A stretch of 64,000 bases of DNA from Cardiocondyla obscurior (Eukaryota; Arthropoda; Insecta; Hymenoptera; Formicidae): positions 6,077,593 to 6,141,592 of the forward strand of contig NC_091868.1 of assembly GCF_019399895.1 (NCBI RefSeq), given 5' to 3'. Shown here one piece after another: positions 1 through 13,841 of this stretch. The position numbers and the translations under genes were made by a program. Position 1 is the first letter of the stretch. Every line of letters begins with the position of its first letter. The notes beneath the pieces are model-generated. The model was not told the DNA's origin and searched no databases. It worked only from the letters and a program-made list of their open reading frames with translations.

Positions 1-3000
1 CCAGCGGTATACCCGTTAATAACCAATTCGATCGAAAAATCTCACAACTCCCGAACTCTTATAAGTTATCCATTAGCGATTAAAAAAAAAACAATTTCCT
101 TTAACAGGAAATTTGTAGACCAACAACTCCCTAACGGCGACGCCGTGTCCTTCTGCGGCTGGCGCGAAATTGCTACTACGTCCGCTTCACAATTGTCAAT
201 TACATTATCTGTTTACGTTAGAATATGCCACTTAAACTGTTCACACGTGCGAGTACGTATGTTTAAAATGTCGCTCTTTGACTTCCTACAGAAATATAAA
301 TCTCTATAACTGCCTACTAGTGCGCTAAATAATTAATATTTTTCATATTACTAAAACAATATTTATATTTCAATCTTTTCGTAACATTTTGTTAAATAAT
401 TAAATAACTACTAAATTACTATATTTCAATCGTGTATTTTAAATCACTGTATTTTTAAATAATAGACTGTACCTTTAAATTTCCATATCGAGGCTCTTGA
501 TATATTTTTACATATAAATGTTACGAGAAATAAGTGAAAATAAAATCGCCAGTTGTTTCACAACTGAATCAACATGCGTCGCACGTAATTAGTAACGTCG
601 CGTTTAATCCAACAAATACCGATAAAGTCTTGAACATATAAATCCGAATTTGCGCACGCTTTTTCTTTTATGAACGGCACTCATTATTAATTTCTATTAT
701 CACGTAATGTTAATTTTCTTGACGCAACATTATGTATTCCGAACAAAACGCGCGTGTGCTATGAATTTTTTATAACACATATTTGCAACGGCTCTATAAA
801 CTGTCATTCGTACGAACTGTTCGCGTGGTACACTGAGCACTAAGACTGACCGAGGGAGTCTGTAAATTTTACTCCGAAACGTACACACGCATTACGCGAG
901 CGTGTCTGTGCGCGTTTGTTCCCAAGCAAGCACAAGCCACGTGTCCCTTCAGCTCAAAAGGGCTAGAGGTAGCAATAGTAGGGCTATTGTCGTGGGTACT
1001 GTTGATGCTGCACTCGTGTGCCGTCATCAATGAGGGGTAGTTCTCGGCGTAACTTTCCGTAGGGGAACTGGACCCTTGCATTGTAGACTAAACATCTGTT
1101 CGAAAATTCAACCACTGACATTACTCGTTAACCTACCTTCCTATAATAAAATTTATACCGTTTTATTTCACGAAAGGTTACAGAGCGCGCGCTACGCCCG
1201 CGTCATTACGTTCGGACGTTGGTTAATTTGATTAATTAATTTTTTAAAGATAATTACGGAAATTATAATTGAGTGATTTAATCGAATATCGCGACGTATT
1301 CACATAGATCCCAGATTCGCGATAAATCGAAGTATGCACGTTATTTTTTTTTCTTTTTTGTATCACGCCCTTATCTGTGTAGAATTAAAAAAACTCGCGG
1401 CGTGCGAGATGTGTTCCGAGTCGCGCATCGTAAATTAATTAATAAACTGCTCTCGGTAAGAGGATGAAAATCAAATCGATTGTAATATCGACTTAATATT
1501 ATATTTCAATATTATATAATAGAAAGTTCAATTCGCGCGCGTATCTGACAGGAGGAGCAAGTCCCGGATGAACATCGAGCACCGGCGGAGCAACGTTTGG
1601 AATAATTATCTCTTTTTAATTATATTAAAATAACGATTCTTACATTTTTTTATTAAATTAATAATCGAACTAACTTGTAGACAGCTACTTGCAGCACGAT
1701 AAATTTAAAGATCCCGATTTTTAAATTAAACCGAACTTCAAAACCTTCTCTCTGACAGACGACGATCGATTCTCTCGCTTGGCTTACGCCGCATCTCGAA
1801 ATTAAATGTCATATTAATTTTTATTATTTTATAAATTAAAATTCTCCCTTTTTTCCGCGTACAATATACTTTTTCCCAAACTCGATACAAGTATTTACTT
1901 CTCGGCTACGCATATATGAAGCTCCGCTAACTGTATCGTTCGGCTACCGGCAAAGGAATGCGGGACTCGTGACGTCAAGTTGCGCGACTGTACACTTCAA
2001 GGCCGACTGCCGACTTGCCGGCCGCCGACCTTTGTGTATATATTTCGCCGCTACCTACGTAGTTCAACGCGTTATAAAAAATATATTAAACCGAGAATAA
2101 ATAACGCTTCGTGCCAAACGTTTAAAAAAAAAAAAAGAAAAAAAAGAGAAAGAAAAAGAAAAAAAAAATTAAACCATATTAATCACGTCGCTGGTCATTT
2201 CAGAATTCAAGTTGAACGACATTGCTCGTTGTTGCGTATTACGAACGTGATATAAAATCACGACGGTTCCGACTTTTAGTCTTAATTGTTGTCAATTGCT
2301 ACTAATTGCCGAATGACTGTGCTGTCTCAGCAGCTGTAATTTGCGATTGTGTAGAGATCATATTCGCGCGGCCAGTATCGAATCGTTATGCGTACGATGA
2401 CAACATAGCACTGATGACGGGCAATCATTACACAACGTGTTATAAAGTAATCACACGCACATCGTCGCCTATTTCAATTTGTCCGTATTTTTATATACCT
2501 ATATATATATATCATTTTGCGTATTTAAAATCAACGTTCTCTGATTGCTCTTTAATTTTTCCATAGCTGATTCCATGACTTTATAACAAATATCATATTT
2601 TTATATTTGCACAAACAAAGTTTGAAATATTTTTATTTTAAATAGAAACGAGATCAAATATTTGCCATGTTCAGAAAACAGAATTGCAAATTCGTGCTAA
2701 TATCGTTCGCCTGGTACAGCGCGTATATACGTATTTAATAAATTTATATCGATTATTCTCCGAATAAATTAATTTGCCAAAAAATGCCTGAGATTATCAG
2801 TTGTTCCTCGTCGATGGGGGTCTCATATGAGGGAAGCTTTAAAGGTGCACAATGTATGCGTATAGGGAACTGACAGATGTGGTCGATAACCCACATGGCG
2901 GTTTTTGCTCTTGCAATGTAAATGCAAAGTCATCGATTTTATCATACTATTTTATTAGCGCATAGACGGACGAGTATTAATTAAGATGCGGTACCTTATC

Positions 3001-4609
3001 ACTTTAATGGCTATTAAGTTGTTCTTGCTGACCGATCGTTCAAAAACAACGGTTTGTATTTTTATCACAGTAATTAGAATATACTTAATTATGCATTTAA
3101 AATAATACTGTCACGGCAAGAAAAATGATGCATTTGTTTTGAAATAAACAAGAATAATTATGATTAATATTATTCCGGTAAAGAAAGCTCGTACCTACAA
3201 GATGCATTTTAATAAAAAAAAATTAAAATAAAATAAAAATTATTATGCATTAAATTTTCGATTGATTATTTGGGACAATCGTGAAAGAGGATAGGAATTA
3301 AAGAGCCCTTACCAGATCTTCTGTAGGCAGCGAGGTATGGTCGCGCCGGTCGGACCGCGTCGATCAATAGACAGCGGAAAGACACATGTCCCGGTGGTTT
3401 CTCATATCATGGTGTTTATAAGATCAACATTGGACATCTCCGAAAATCTGACGACGAATGTCTTGAGCGAACAGGCCGGCCGATAGAAATCACGGAGCAG
3501 CGTTTAATTAACGCGTAAAATTCTCGCGACAACCGTTGGTAGAGGGATAATTTGTGCGCTCAAGCGACGCTGACGTTAACGATTTGATGAGAACGTGACG
3601 ATAACGCGACGACGATAGCGGTGGAGGTGGCGGCGGCGGCGGCGGCGGCAACGGCGACGGCGGTTACGGCGTCGGGACGGAAGCAGGACGCGCGACGTAA
3701 AAGTCGAGAAAAGTCGGAACACTGGCTTGCCATCGGATAGATCGTCGACCCGACGGGCAGAGCGGCTCTAGTTACGCGACGACGCACTGCGCCGACGTCA
3801 AACCGACGTCGACGACGGCATCATCATCGTAAAGGCGACGGCGCACTCCGCAGTTTTATCTCTCGTGCGATCGCGTACTTGCCGAGTCGATCTCTCGAAT
3901 CGAACAAGCGCGACAGCATACGCGTATCGAGATGCGGATTATAATTCTCGCCGCACTCGCCGCATATTAAATGGCAGTGTTTTGCAGTGCGAAAGTTTCA
4001 ACAGAACTTACATAGTGTAACGCGATATAGAAAAATTATTATGAAACAATTAATATATATAAAACTATAATAGGTCCCTTTTACGTAAATTGATTTTCAA
4101 ATTGTTATTTTATATCTATTTACTTTTTTGGTAAGTTAACAATAAGTGATGCATTAATTAGAAATTCTTTCGAATATTTTATAAATTTCTTTGTGTGAAT
4201 ATATTACTATTACACGATAACTGGCACCGTTTTAACTTCGAGAGGAAGCACATTAACCTAAGCCTACATTACTTGGAGCAAGTCATAGTGTCTTTAGGTC
4301 AGGAGGACACGAGTCGCATTCCTTACATATATGTTGTAAATTCCTCTTTACTAAACATCTCCAAATTATACACGCATTTATATTTATATATAATTTATAA
4401 TATTAATCAATATAACAATAATTATTGTAGTTAATATATTGAATATATAATTCTTGTGCAAATCTTTAACAATATAAATTTCGAATATATTGCACAATGG
4501 AATAAATAAAGTATATAACATTATATTGCATACATGTACATACGTTATATATATAAATATGTTGCTTTTTTTTTTCTTAATTTAAAATTAAAATATATGT
4601 TTAATATAT
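1..4609. other. Intergenic region, no confident gene
   Basis: AT-rich DNA with A-rich low-complexity runs (for example around 2126-2170) and a CpG-rich island at about 3300-3970. The only ATG-initiated frame that looks at all protein-like is on the minus strand at 869-1081 (70 residues, Ser/Thr/Asn-rich start), but I see no good splice donor or partner exon. All other frames here are short and of biased composition. I see no RNA gene. Confidence 0.6.
3620..3664. repeat. GGN/CGG trinucleotide repeat in a CpG-rich island
   Basis: A run of about 15 GGN triplets, mostly CGG, sits in the CpG-rich stretch 3300-3970. The minus-strand frame through it reads as an alanine run, but that frame has no supporting splice sites. 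The island could be a promoter or leader of a gene whose coding exons I cannot see. Confidence 0.6.
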
Positions 4610-7600
4610 TTAACTATCATTCATGTAACAAGAATCTGTCGATCTCAAATCTAATTTTTCGCCGTACATTTTTGCTTCTAAAATGGTTAATCGATTTTTG
4701 TGAACTACAGCCAAGCAATGTCTCTTTTGTAAATTGCCGTATTTTCTTAATTTAAAGTTGTATAACATATCAACTTTTATTTGTATTGTATTTCGATGCA
4801 CGAAGCCTGCGATACCTTAAAAACAATTTTACATAATGTAATAATCGTATTATCTTGAAAATTTTTTACGTTAACTCTTTTCAATTGTAAATTCTAAAAT
4901 ATAAGCTTACCTGCGTATTCGTAAATCTGAATAATATCATTGTTTTCCACAAAAACGAGCAATGTTTCAACGAAACCGCCAAATTGTAGAATTAAAAATG
5001 ATTTCGGCTGACGTGCTTTTATAGTTTGTAAAATCTTTGTTTGCGAATTATCACTTTCGCACATCTAAAATGATATAAGCAGGACATTGAAAATAACATT
5101 ATAAAACTAGCTACGTAAGATAAATGGAAATTCTTTTTCAACTCACATATATGTAATCTTCGCTCATTTCTTCGTCGTAGTGGACGTACATTTCTCTTTC
5201 ATAAACGCCTACGTTAAAAGTGATACAATCGAGACAAGTCTTTAAATGTGTGCCATTCAAAGACCTCCTTTGCATTTTACGAGTTAAAGATTGATCGATT
5301 AACACAGGAAGATCATTATTCGAAACAAAGTTCGATTTTTTATTTTTATGTAACGTGACAGCCTGTGATGTATCTGGCTGTAGATTTTCAGATGCAGCTT
5401 CGAAATTCTCCTGAATCATTGCTTCAAACTCATCTTGATGAAAGTTTACGTCTGTGACGTTATTAAGTTCTAACACATGCTACGGAAAAAGAAACAGATA
5501 ATCAAATAAATTTAGTTTGTCTTGCCCTGCATATATGTTGGAATAAAAAAAAAAAAACGTACCATTAGTCTGTTACTTTCCAGCTTCCACACATTATTAA
5601 AGCTTCTGCCGCAGGCACGTTTTACAGTAGTAAGCATGTATAAAGTATTATTTGATTTGAAAAATATCCATTGATCGATTAATCCAAAATCAGACACTTG
5701 ATCGATCACTTGGAAATTGGTTGCAACATACGATAAAAGTTTCACATGGCAAACGTTGTAATTTACCAATATATAGTCCACGTCATTTACTTCGATGTGT
5801 CGGACACTATGAATATCTCCTTCGAATTCTTGAATGTTTAAATAATTAAACGTATTGAATTTATATATCTGGCTTACGGCACTATATTTCAGGTTATCTA
5901 TGTGCAATTCGCACACATTATTCAAATCTTTCTACAAAAGATAAAGTTATATAAATTAATACGCAGACAATATCAATTGTATAAAATATTGCAGTTTTCT
6001 TACATATGTTTCCTCGATAATTTGATCTACTTCAGGACGTTCTCTAATTAAAGCCAGTGATACATCGGGGATATTAACTTCATTTAAAAATTCATTTCCA
6101 TCTACGTTCCTTTCAAAATGTACATTTCCATATACTCTCCATTTTCCGGATATAATCTCTTTTGCTTTATCTGTTGTCTTTACTGCCGCTCCCTGCCAAC
6201 TAACTGGACTTATTTTGTTCAAAGAATTCAAAATTCTAAGGGTTTTATTAAGAACAACTGGTTCTTGGAACGTAAAGTTTCCTAAACAAAAGTTGTACAA
6301 GTATATTAATCAATTTAAATTAATAATCTTTGTTAAAGTGTTTTAAGTGTAAGTTAGTGATTAGCGAAAAATAGCACAACGTAGAGTAAAAACAGTTACA
6401 CATATGTATACGCACGTAGATGATACATAGAAATTTTATAATGTTATTTGAGCTTATTTCACATCATTTATATTACTTTTCGTTACGTCTTACCAGTTAA
6501 AGTATTGTTTGCAGTTAAAGAAACAATTTTTGCTGGATTAAAATTGTTGATCCGTTTGACGTTAAAGTCATTGTTTAAATAAACGTTTCCTTGCATTTTT
6601 ATAAATCCTTTAATATTTTGATTGCCATATACCTATAAAAACAATTTAATTATTATTAACGTTAACATTTTTAGATGCACTCATAAGCGCAATAAAAGTT
6701 TTTAATTCTAATTTTATTATACCATGAAGGTGTCCGCATAAATGTCTTCTATGTTGTAGGTGTTAACATGTCCTAATAGTTGAATATTACGTACAAGAAT
6801 GTTCGTACAATTAAGGTTTTCAGTCTTGATAACCTGTGGTGTATTTAATGAAATTAACAAATCCATTTGCAAATCATTGACTTGCATAACTTCGATGCTT
6901 GTCTGGAAAGTTGCATTGTCGAATGTCATCCGTGCTAAAATATAATTTCTTTATAAGATCAAGTACGATATCCTTTAATACAATTATCATAAAAAATTTT
7001 TTTCTCCATATTTTATATTATTTACGTATACATATTTTTTAGAATTAAAATAAAGATAAATACCTGGAAAATATTTGGGTTTATTAAGAGCGATAGCATT
7101 CTTCTGCAAATCTTGTATATCAACTCCCATAATGGTCCTTGATTGTAAATTTCTTTTTACTTTGAGATCTTTTTGTAAATACACGTCTTTTAAGAACGTT
7201 ATTTTCGTATTAATCGAAAAGGGTTTATCAATATAAACGACATTTTGATAAAATCCATGTAAATCCAAGTCATTTAAGCTGTCATCAATGTTAAATGTGC
7301 CATTGAATGTAACTGAATTTTTAAATAATTTTAACCCAGATATCGTAACATTTACATCATTCTTGAGGACTATTTTCTCAAGAAAACTATCCAACGTTGA
7401 ATCCTGAAGTGATCCATGTACATGTAGCTCTGTAATGGAGGCAGCTTCGGTGAAGCAGTAATTACCGTGAAGAGCATAAGAATTATTCTCGAACGTTTTA
7501 AATTGATTTGTGAGATCGCTTAAAAACATAGAATTTCCAATCTTGCCTGTTGTATTGAAATTTATGGAAACTGTAACTGAACCTTAAAAAAGAAGAACAA

Positions 7601-10600
7601 AATTACAGCTTTTACGTAAAAAGTTTCTTTCCAAAACTTATAAATTTTAAACCATTTGCATTTTTTAATTAAAATACCACGTTTTATATACGTGTACATT
7701 AATACATTTGTATAATGTGACATACCATTTATAACAACTGGTCCTTTTAGAGTCTGCTTTTCACTTGGATCCAGAATATTACTTACAAAATGTCCATTTA
7801 TTAATTGCATTTTTAAAACGTCACAGGTGATATTTCTTAACGTTTTATGTCCTACAAATGTAACGTTTTTATCGGCTTTCTGAACAGCATCAGCGACAGA
7901 CTGAGAGAAATTTAAGTTGTTTAATAATTGATTTACTGTTAAATTTTCAATCGTTACGTCTTTATTAAAAATAACAGTCGCCATATTATCTTTTTTGTAA
8001 ATATCAATTACGTTATTATTATTAATTGAAGATGCCGTTATTATCCCTGTTACTTTCAAAGATTTTATTACTGCATTTTCATTAAAAATGTTATCATAAA
8101 GTAATTTTGCGTATATCAATGATAGGTGCCACCTATTTATAGACAATTCGTTGATCATTTTCGCGTCTAAGGTGTCAGTTTCCAAGTTGTCAACTATTAA
8201 ATCGCCTGTTAGAGTTTGTTGCGTATTAGTTGTTAAGGCTCGTTTGGCCATATCAGTATAGTTGACTCCGTTAATTGTTTTCGGTAAGACTTCATTGGTC
8301 AATAACGTCGATATTGTCAAATTCTCGAAATGTACTTGTTGGAGGATCCGATTTAATTTGTCAAAGAAAGTAGTCGAAATGGTTTGCTTTATGGTATCAA
8401 AAGACAAATTATCGACAATGGTTGGTTTTATGAACAGCAACATTTTATTTAAGCAACCGAATGCGACGTCTTGTTCGTGAGTTATGTAATTCTCCAATTG
8501 TTTTATAACGCTAAGAGTTGTATTTCCAAACGTCGCATTTGCCGATATATTTGTCAAGTCTGAAATTAATAAAATCACATAGCTAAAATAAAATTCTTAC
8601 AATACAAAATTACTGTTACTATATACTTACAGGGAAATTGTTGACTGGTGTTTAATGTTAGAAATTCTGAGAGAAGGTGATTATTAATTCGTTCAGATTC
8701 AATTTTGTAAGAATTAACATTGACATTATTCGTAAACTTTTTATATCCAGTAACAACTGGATTATTTTCAGTTTTTAATATAAAATCTTCAAGATCAGTC
8801 CATGTCTTATCATTAATTGAATCTTCCAGCACAATTTTACCCGTAACGATCAAATTATCCAAAATAAAATTTGATGAAAGACTACGAGTTTCGTTAAGCA
8901 AAGGTTCTATACTGCTGTCGTCCATTCCTGTTATATTTCCATCAATCTGAAATTATAAAATAATATTTTAGTTCCAAAATATAAGCATATGCTTAATAAA
9001 TTATACCTGAATAACTCCGTCGACTTCTAAATTTTCAAAAATAATTTCTTCATCAACAATTTCCTGTTTGTCGAGGTTAATGAAATCGGTAAAGTTTGCT
9101 CCATTTAACATCTTAATATTTAAGTGTGCTGTATATAGATTGTTGAAATATTTTTCACCCGTAATATTGATATAAGAAGTATTGTTTGTTAGAACATAAT
9201 TTTCTGGATATAACAAACCATTTAGATTTGTTACGTGTACTTCTTTGGCGGCAAGCTGTTAAAAAGAAATATTATTTTTTATCGAAGAAAAAACATTACA
9301 TGTAAATTGCCAACTATAATAGCCGCAATTTTACATAATTTTCTTTAATTGTATTGCTTTACCTTTTCTACAATTGTCTTTCCAGAAATAATTGTTGACT
9401 CATTTTTCCAAACAATACCTTGCATCACATTTTTCCAATCAATATTATTTACTTTAGAAAAATTCAAGTGCCCGTTAACTTCTAATCGTTTCAACTTGGA
9501 AAAGTTTACTTTGCTATAATTTTTCATTGGAAAATCAAAAAGAATTTGTTCGTACGGTATGCCATTTAAAGAGAAAACCGTCAAGTTATTAATGTCGATT
9601 GAGAGAAAAGAGTTCTGGCCACTGATAAGATCGAGATTTGCAGTACCGTTGTGTGTGATTGAAGTTGATACGTTATTAATAAAATTGGCAAATACATTTT
9701 TCGCATATAGAGTACCATTTACTAGAAAATCTCCAGTTAATTCGATATTTGACGGTAAGGAAATTTTTGTCGAATTAATCACATTTTCTGAATTCAAGTT
9801 TTGCTCGAGTTTCGCATCTAATTCTTCTAATTTCTTTAAATGTGTCGTCACGTTTATCAGCATATCTTCCAAATCGATTGATTTGACTTTGATAGAGCCG
9901 TAATCTACGTTCTTTTCAATTGTAGCGTTTAACACGTTTAATTTTGAAAAATTCCACAATCCTGATACGACAGGATTCTTGAAGTAGCTTTGATTAAATT
10001 GTGCTTCAGTCTCATCAAAGACAGCTTCCTGTTTTCGAAAAACTTCCTAAAAACGTATATCTTATTTTACAAACCGTCGTAAATAATAAAAATATTTCTA
10101 TTTTACATAAAACACAAAATAAATGCACAAAAATAGAATAAAGTAAGGAAAAAAACTTACGTTCAACAAAGCTTGTGTTTTTAGCACACTTTCTGTCTCG
10201 TCATGAATAGAGTTTTCCAAGCTACTCAGAGTTACTTCTATACGTACAAGTGTATTTTTATGCACAAATCCGATTTTTGGAATGACAACAACTCTTGACA
10301 GATCAAAATTATTTAAAACTTGATTGGGTAAAGGTACAGCCTTAAATTCTGATCCGTGCCAAGCTAAAGCGATGACAGTTGAATTTTTTAATTGAATTAA
10401 TAACAAAGATTCATCGCGATATGTGTTTAATGGTATCGCGACTATCCCCATAACTTCAGTTGTTTCTGTAAAATAAATTGTTCATTTCCGATTCTTTTAC
10501 GATGTTCATAATCAAAAATATCATGCTATTATCTTACCATTGAAATGCAGATCGATCTCGACATTAACATGAAAATCCTTCTCAACAAAGTGAAATAAAT

Positions 10601-11790
10601 GCAATGTTTCTCCGCCAGTCGCTAAGTATTCAATAGAACCGCTTTCGAAGCAAACTAAATTTGTAAGCTTGTTGAATTTTATAGCTTCCAATTTCTCAAA
10701 GTGGCACATTTTATCTTCATATTTCGATTCATACAAAAGTACATTATCAATTCCTTGAAAAGCCAACACGGTGCGTCCATAAATTGGGCAAACTTGGACG
10801 TCGAACACGTTCGGCACGAATAATCGCCGACAAAACCTGCACGACATAAATATATTTTTACGCACCAAGTATTTTAAATGCAAGCGACATGTATAATTAA
10901 AGAAATTTAATTACCACATATCGACGTGATGTTTCGTATGATCGATGTCGAAGCCATAAATATCGATAAGCGACTGTCCACCGAGATGCGCGTCGTTATT
11001 GTCAAGCACCAATAATTCATGTTGATTTTCCTCCATCATAAATTCCATGTCTTGAACGTGTTTTCGTAAAGGAAATTTCGAATAGAGCATATACGTATCT
11101 CCGACAATTTTGTACCAATACAAAACATAGCCATGCTGAGATTTAACGAGGAGAATTACCATTAGACTGTTTGCATAATTTACATTAAACTCTGCTTGCT
11201 CGATATTAAAACGGAGCACTTTATACTGTAAGATTTGTCCTTCAATAGATATATTCATAGCGCGGACGATTGATAGATCGTCCAAATTAATTTTGTGGAA
11301 AGACAACGTCGAGTTTTCAGCGCTGATAAAATAGCTTGTATCGGTTTGGAAAAATTGCCAATTGTTCATTAAAATATTGGTATTTTCAGTCGTATCAACA
11401 AATGTGCGTGGTGAAATATCAGTGACCACGATTTCTAAAAACAGAAAAACTTTTAATTATTATGCCACATTATTCTAAGTTATTAAGACAGTCAAAAACG
11501 CACACACGCTTATAAATATTAAGTCAAGAAATTATTTTTCGTAAAAGTTTACCTTCTCGATTTCCAGCTTCAGTACCAAATTCATATTCCTGCCAAATGG
11601 TAAATGCATCTTCATAGTTTCGGGGTCTTCGAAGCGATCTACTGTCTGCAAGGATTTCATCCAATGTTTTAGACAATTTTGTTAAATCCTGACATTTTAC
11701 ATTATTTAAGAAAATCCACAAAGTAAGGAAAGACACAACAAGATCTGTACTCGATAACATTCTGAACACCGACTGAAACCGAATCGACAT
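4610..11790 (-). CDS. Large secreted repeat protein, 16 exons, about 1,884 aa
   Basis: Exons (minus): 11790-11553, 11434-10915, 10836-10538, 10465-10161, 10046-9363, 9255-9007, 8946-8631, 8559-7726, 7582-7064, 6934-6723, 6632-6494, 6281-6004, 5931-5563, 5479-5147, 5064-4911, 4815-4610. All introns are GT-AG and phases agree throughout (5,655 nt with stop). The N-terminus has a hydrophobic signal segment ending near VKCQ; an in-frame second ATG (residue 11) could also start it. Residues of exons 2-4 and 13-16 read as short beta-strand blades resembling EPTP/propeller repeats. The central exons 5-12 carry a degenerate repeat, roughly an NGV/NGI-x-D step, a helix, an LNTSQQ-like turn and an L-x-V-x-x-IN strand, with many N-x-S/T sites. 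No transmembrane segment is visible, so it is probably secreted. The architecture and size recall the insect eggshell proteins Nasrat/Polehole/Closca, but I could not verify this and treat it as a guess. Protein existence is well supported; function is not known. Confidence 0.9.
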
Positions 11791-13841
11791 TCTCTAAACT
11801 CGTGAAGATTTCGTGAGCAACGTCTCGTAAATATTTGGACATCGTTCTCAGCTTATAGTATTTTGATTTTTCATTACGTCGGTGTCGATGTACAATTTTA
11901 ATTCTTCTAAATTAATTTAATTTACCTTATATTTATCAATTATAATTTATAAATTAATAATAGTAATGTTATCTACTATTTTTCCTGTTATAATATTCGG
12001 ATTATTTATAACGGCGACGATCTGGAAACTCGAAAATACGATAGATCTCACGAAAAAAAAAAACGCTTCGGCTATTTCTTTTGGAAGAAACCGCCTCGTG
12101 CTCACCGAATGCATAAGAAAAAACGTAAATAGATTAACTCGGCGTTGAGCGCGACGGTGCGAGAAGGACAGCGTTCAGTCGACGGTCGGACCTATTGCTG
12201 TCTCACTTTTTTTACGCGGCTGTCTCTTTCTGTCTAAGGGCCGAAAATTCTAATGGTCACTTCAGTCTAATTGCGGAGCTTCGGGCGTCGGGACGTGTTC
12301 CTAATCGCTCCGCAATCTCGCGTAATCGATCGCGGTATAGGATACGAATAAGTGTCGACGTTGTCGGCGGGAAACAAACGATCATTTTTCACACTCCTGT
12401 TGTCTCACTCACCGTTCTGCGCTTTGTTTCGTGCCTCGAAAAAAGTACTTCGGAACAATTAAGGTTACGTAGCCGGGTGCAGCGCACGGAGCGTCCGATC
12501 TGAATTGCGCTGCGCGTCCGGCATTACCTACCCGCTTCACTCGCCACCTTCTTCAGCGACGTTCAGTGATATCCGGCGATCGCCATTGTGAGAGCACAAG
12601 ATCTGCACCTCGCTCGTTTTTTTCGTCGCAGCCTCTCATTCTCAGCGTCGTTCTTCTGTCGACGAAAATTAACCGATTATTTAAAAAGATTGGAGAAAAG
12701 GACACGGTGGAAGTAAGCAGCGCGACGGGTATCGAGAGTGAAAATACGTACAACAGCTGATCGTTCGTCGCGTTTCTTAATTTTAATCGTACAAAATCGC
12801 CGCGATAATTTACCTGTCATTCTTTCGGTCGTTTGTCTCTCGAGTGATAGTGATTATAAAAAAAAAGCAGAGCAGTGTAATACAGCGTCGAGTGATGTGA
12901 AACGCTGCAACATGTCAAGATGATCCAGAGACTGCCACAGAAGGAAGGAAGGAAGGAAGGAAGGAAGGATGGAAGGATGGATGGATGGATGGACGGAAGG
13001 AAGGATGGACGGACGGACGGACGGAAAAAAACCTACCTCAACCTAACCGAAAGCTACAATAGTGATTATAAGAAAAGCAGAGCAGTGTAATACAGTGTCG
13101 AAGGATGTAAAGTGCTGCAACACGTCAAGATGATCCAGAGACCGCCACAGAAGGAAGGAAGGAAGGAAGGAAGGATGAAAGGATGAAAGGATGAACGGAA
13201 AATAACCTACTTCAACCTAACCAAAAGCTACAAATGTAAGTGAACCGGCAACACGCCGTCAATCTGTATTACTTAATTTTAATTATTATACATATAGAAG
13301 ATGAGTACGAGATGCTCGTACAAGTTTCTTCAAGTTATTAATAAGATCTATACCTTTTTTTTAAAAATACGCTATTTAAAAAAAGAATAACTTCTCACGG
13401 TATTGAATATATTATAATAAAATCTAATAACGCTAAACGTTATGTTTCTATAAATATATAAAGGACTTGCCACAAACATTTATTAAAAATTATGTATCTA
13501 ATTATACATTTACATTACGTTCTATTTACACAATTTTAAATAGTCATATTTATTATATTTTTTACAAAATACGAAACTTTTATACATTATGACATTAAAT
13601 AACTTTCCTGATTTTCGTACGATTTCTTGACAGAAATCTTTTTATGATGTTACATGTCGAAGTCTTTAACTAGCATCTAAAATTAATAACATATTGCAAA
13701 CAGTACCACACTTTCTAATAATTGTATATATATATATATAACATGCTTAAATTACAAAAAAATCATAAATATTAAAATGTATAGATTAAATTAACATCTT
13801 TAAAAAACAATTTTGTATAAAAATTAGTATATTATTATCAA
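11791..13841. other. Intergenic: possible divergent promoter and plus-strand leader
   Basis: The region upstream of the large repeat gene becomes CpG-rich at about 12140-12900, which suggests promoter or untranslated leader sequence. At the end of the tandem duplication a strong donor-like GTAAGTG occurs on the plus strand near 13236, compatible with a noncoding plus-strand first exon, but I find no matching plus-strand coding exon downstream. 13240-13841 is AT-rich with nothing recognisable. Confidence 0.4.
12848..13233. repeat. Tandem duplication with GGAA/GGAT/GGAC microsatellites
   Basis: Two direct copies, 12848-13059 (212 bp) and 13060-13233 (about 174 bp). Each opens with TAGTGATTATAA and GCAGAGCAGTGTAATACAG, continues through AAGATGATCCAGAGAC and CCACAGAAGGAAGG, and closes with CAACCTAACC and AAGCTACAA. 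Most of the length difference lies in the tetranucleotide tract (about 12936-13023 in copy 1, shorter in copy 2). Scattered substitutions separate the copies. Confidence 0.9.

Noticed and set aside
12936..13023. Tetranucleotide run considered as a telomere-like or CRISPR-like array
   Set aside because: The units are GGAA/GGAT/GGAC without spacers; a plain microsatellite. Insect telomere units (TTAGG)n are absent.
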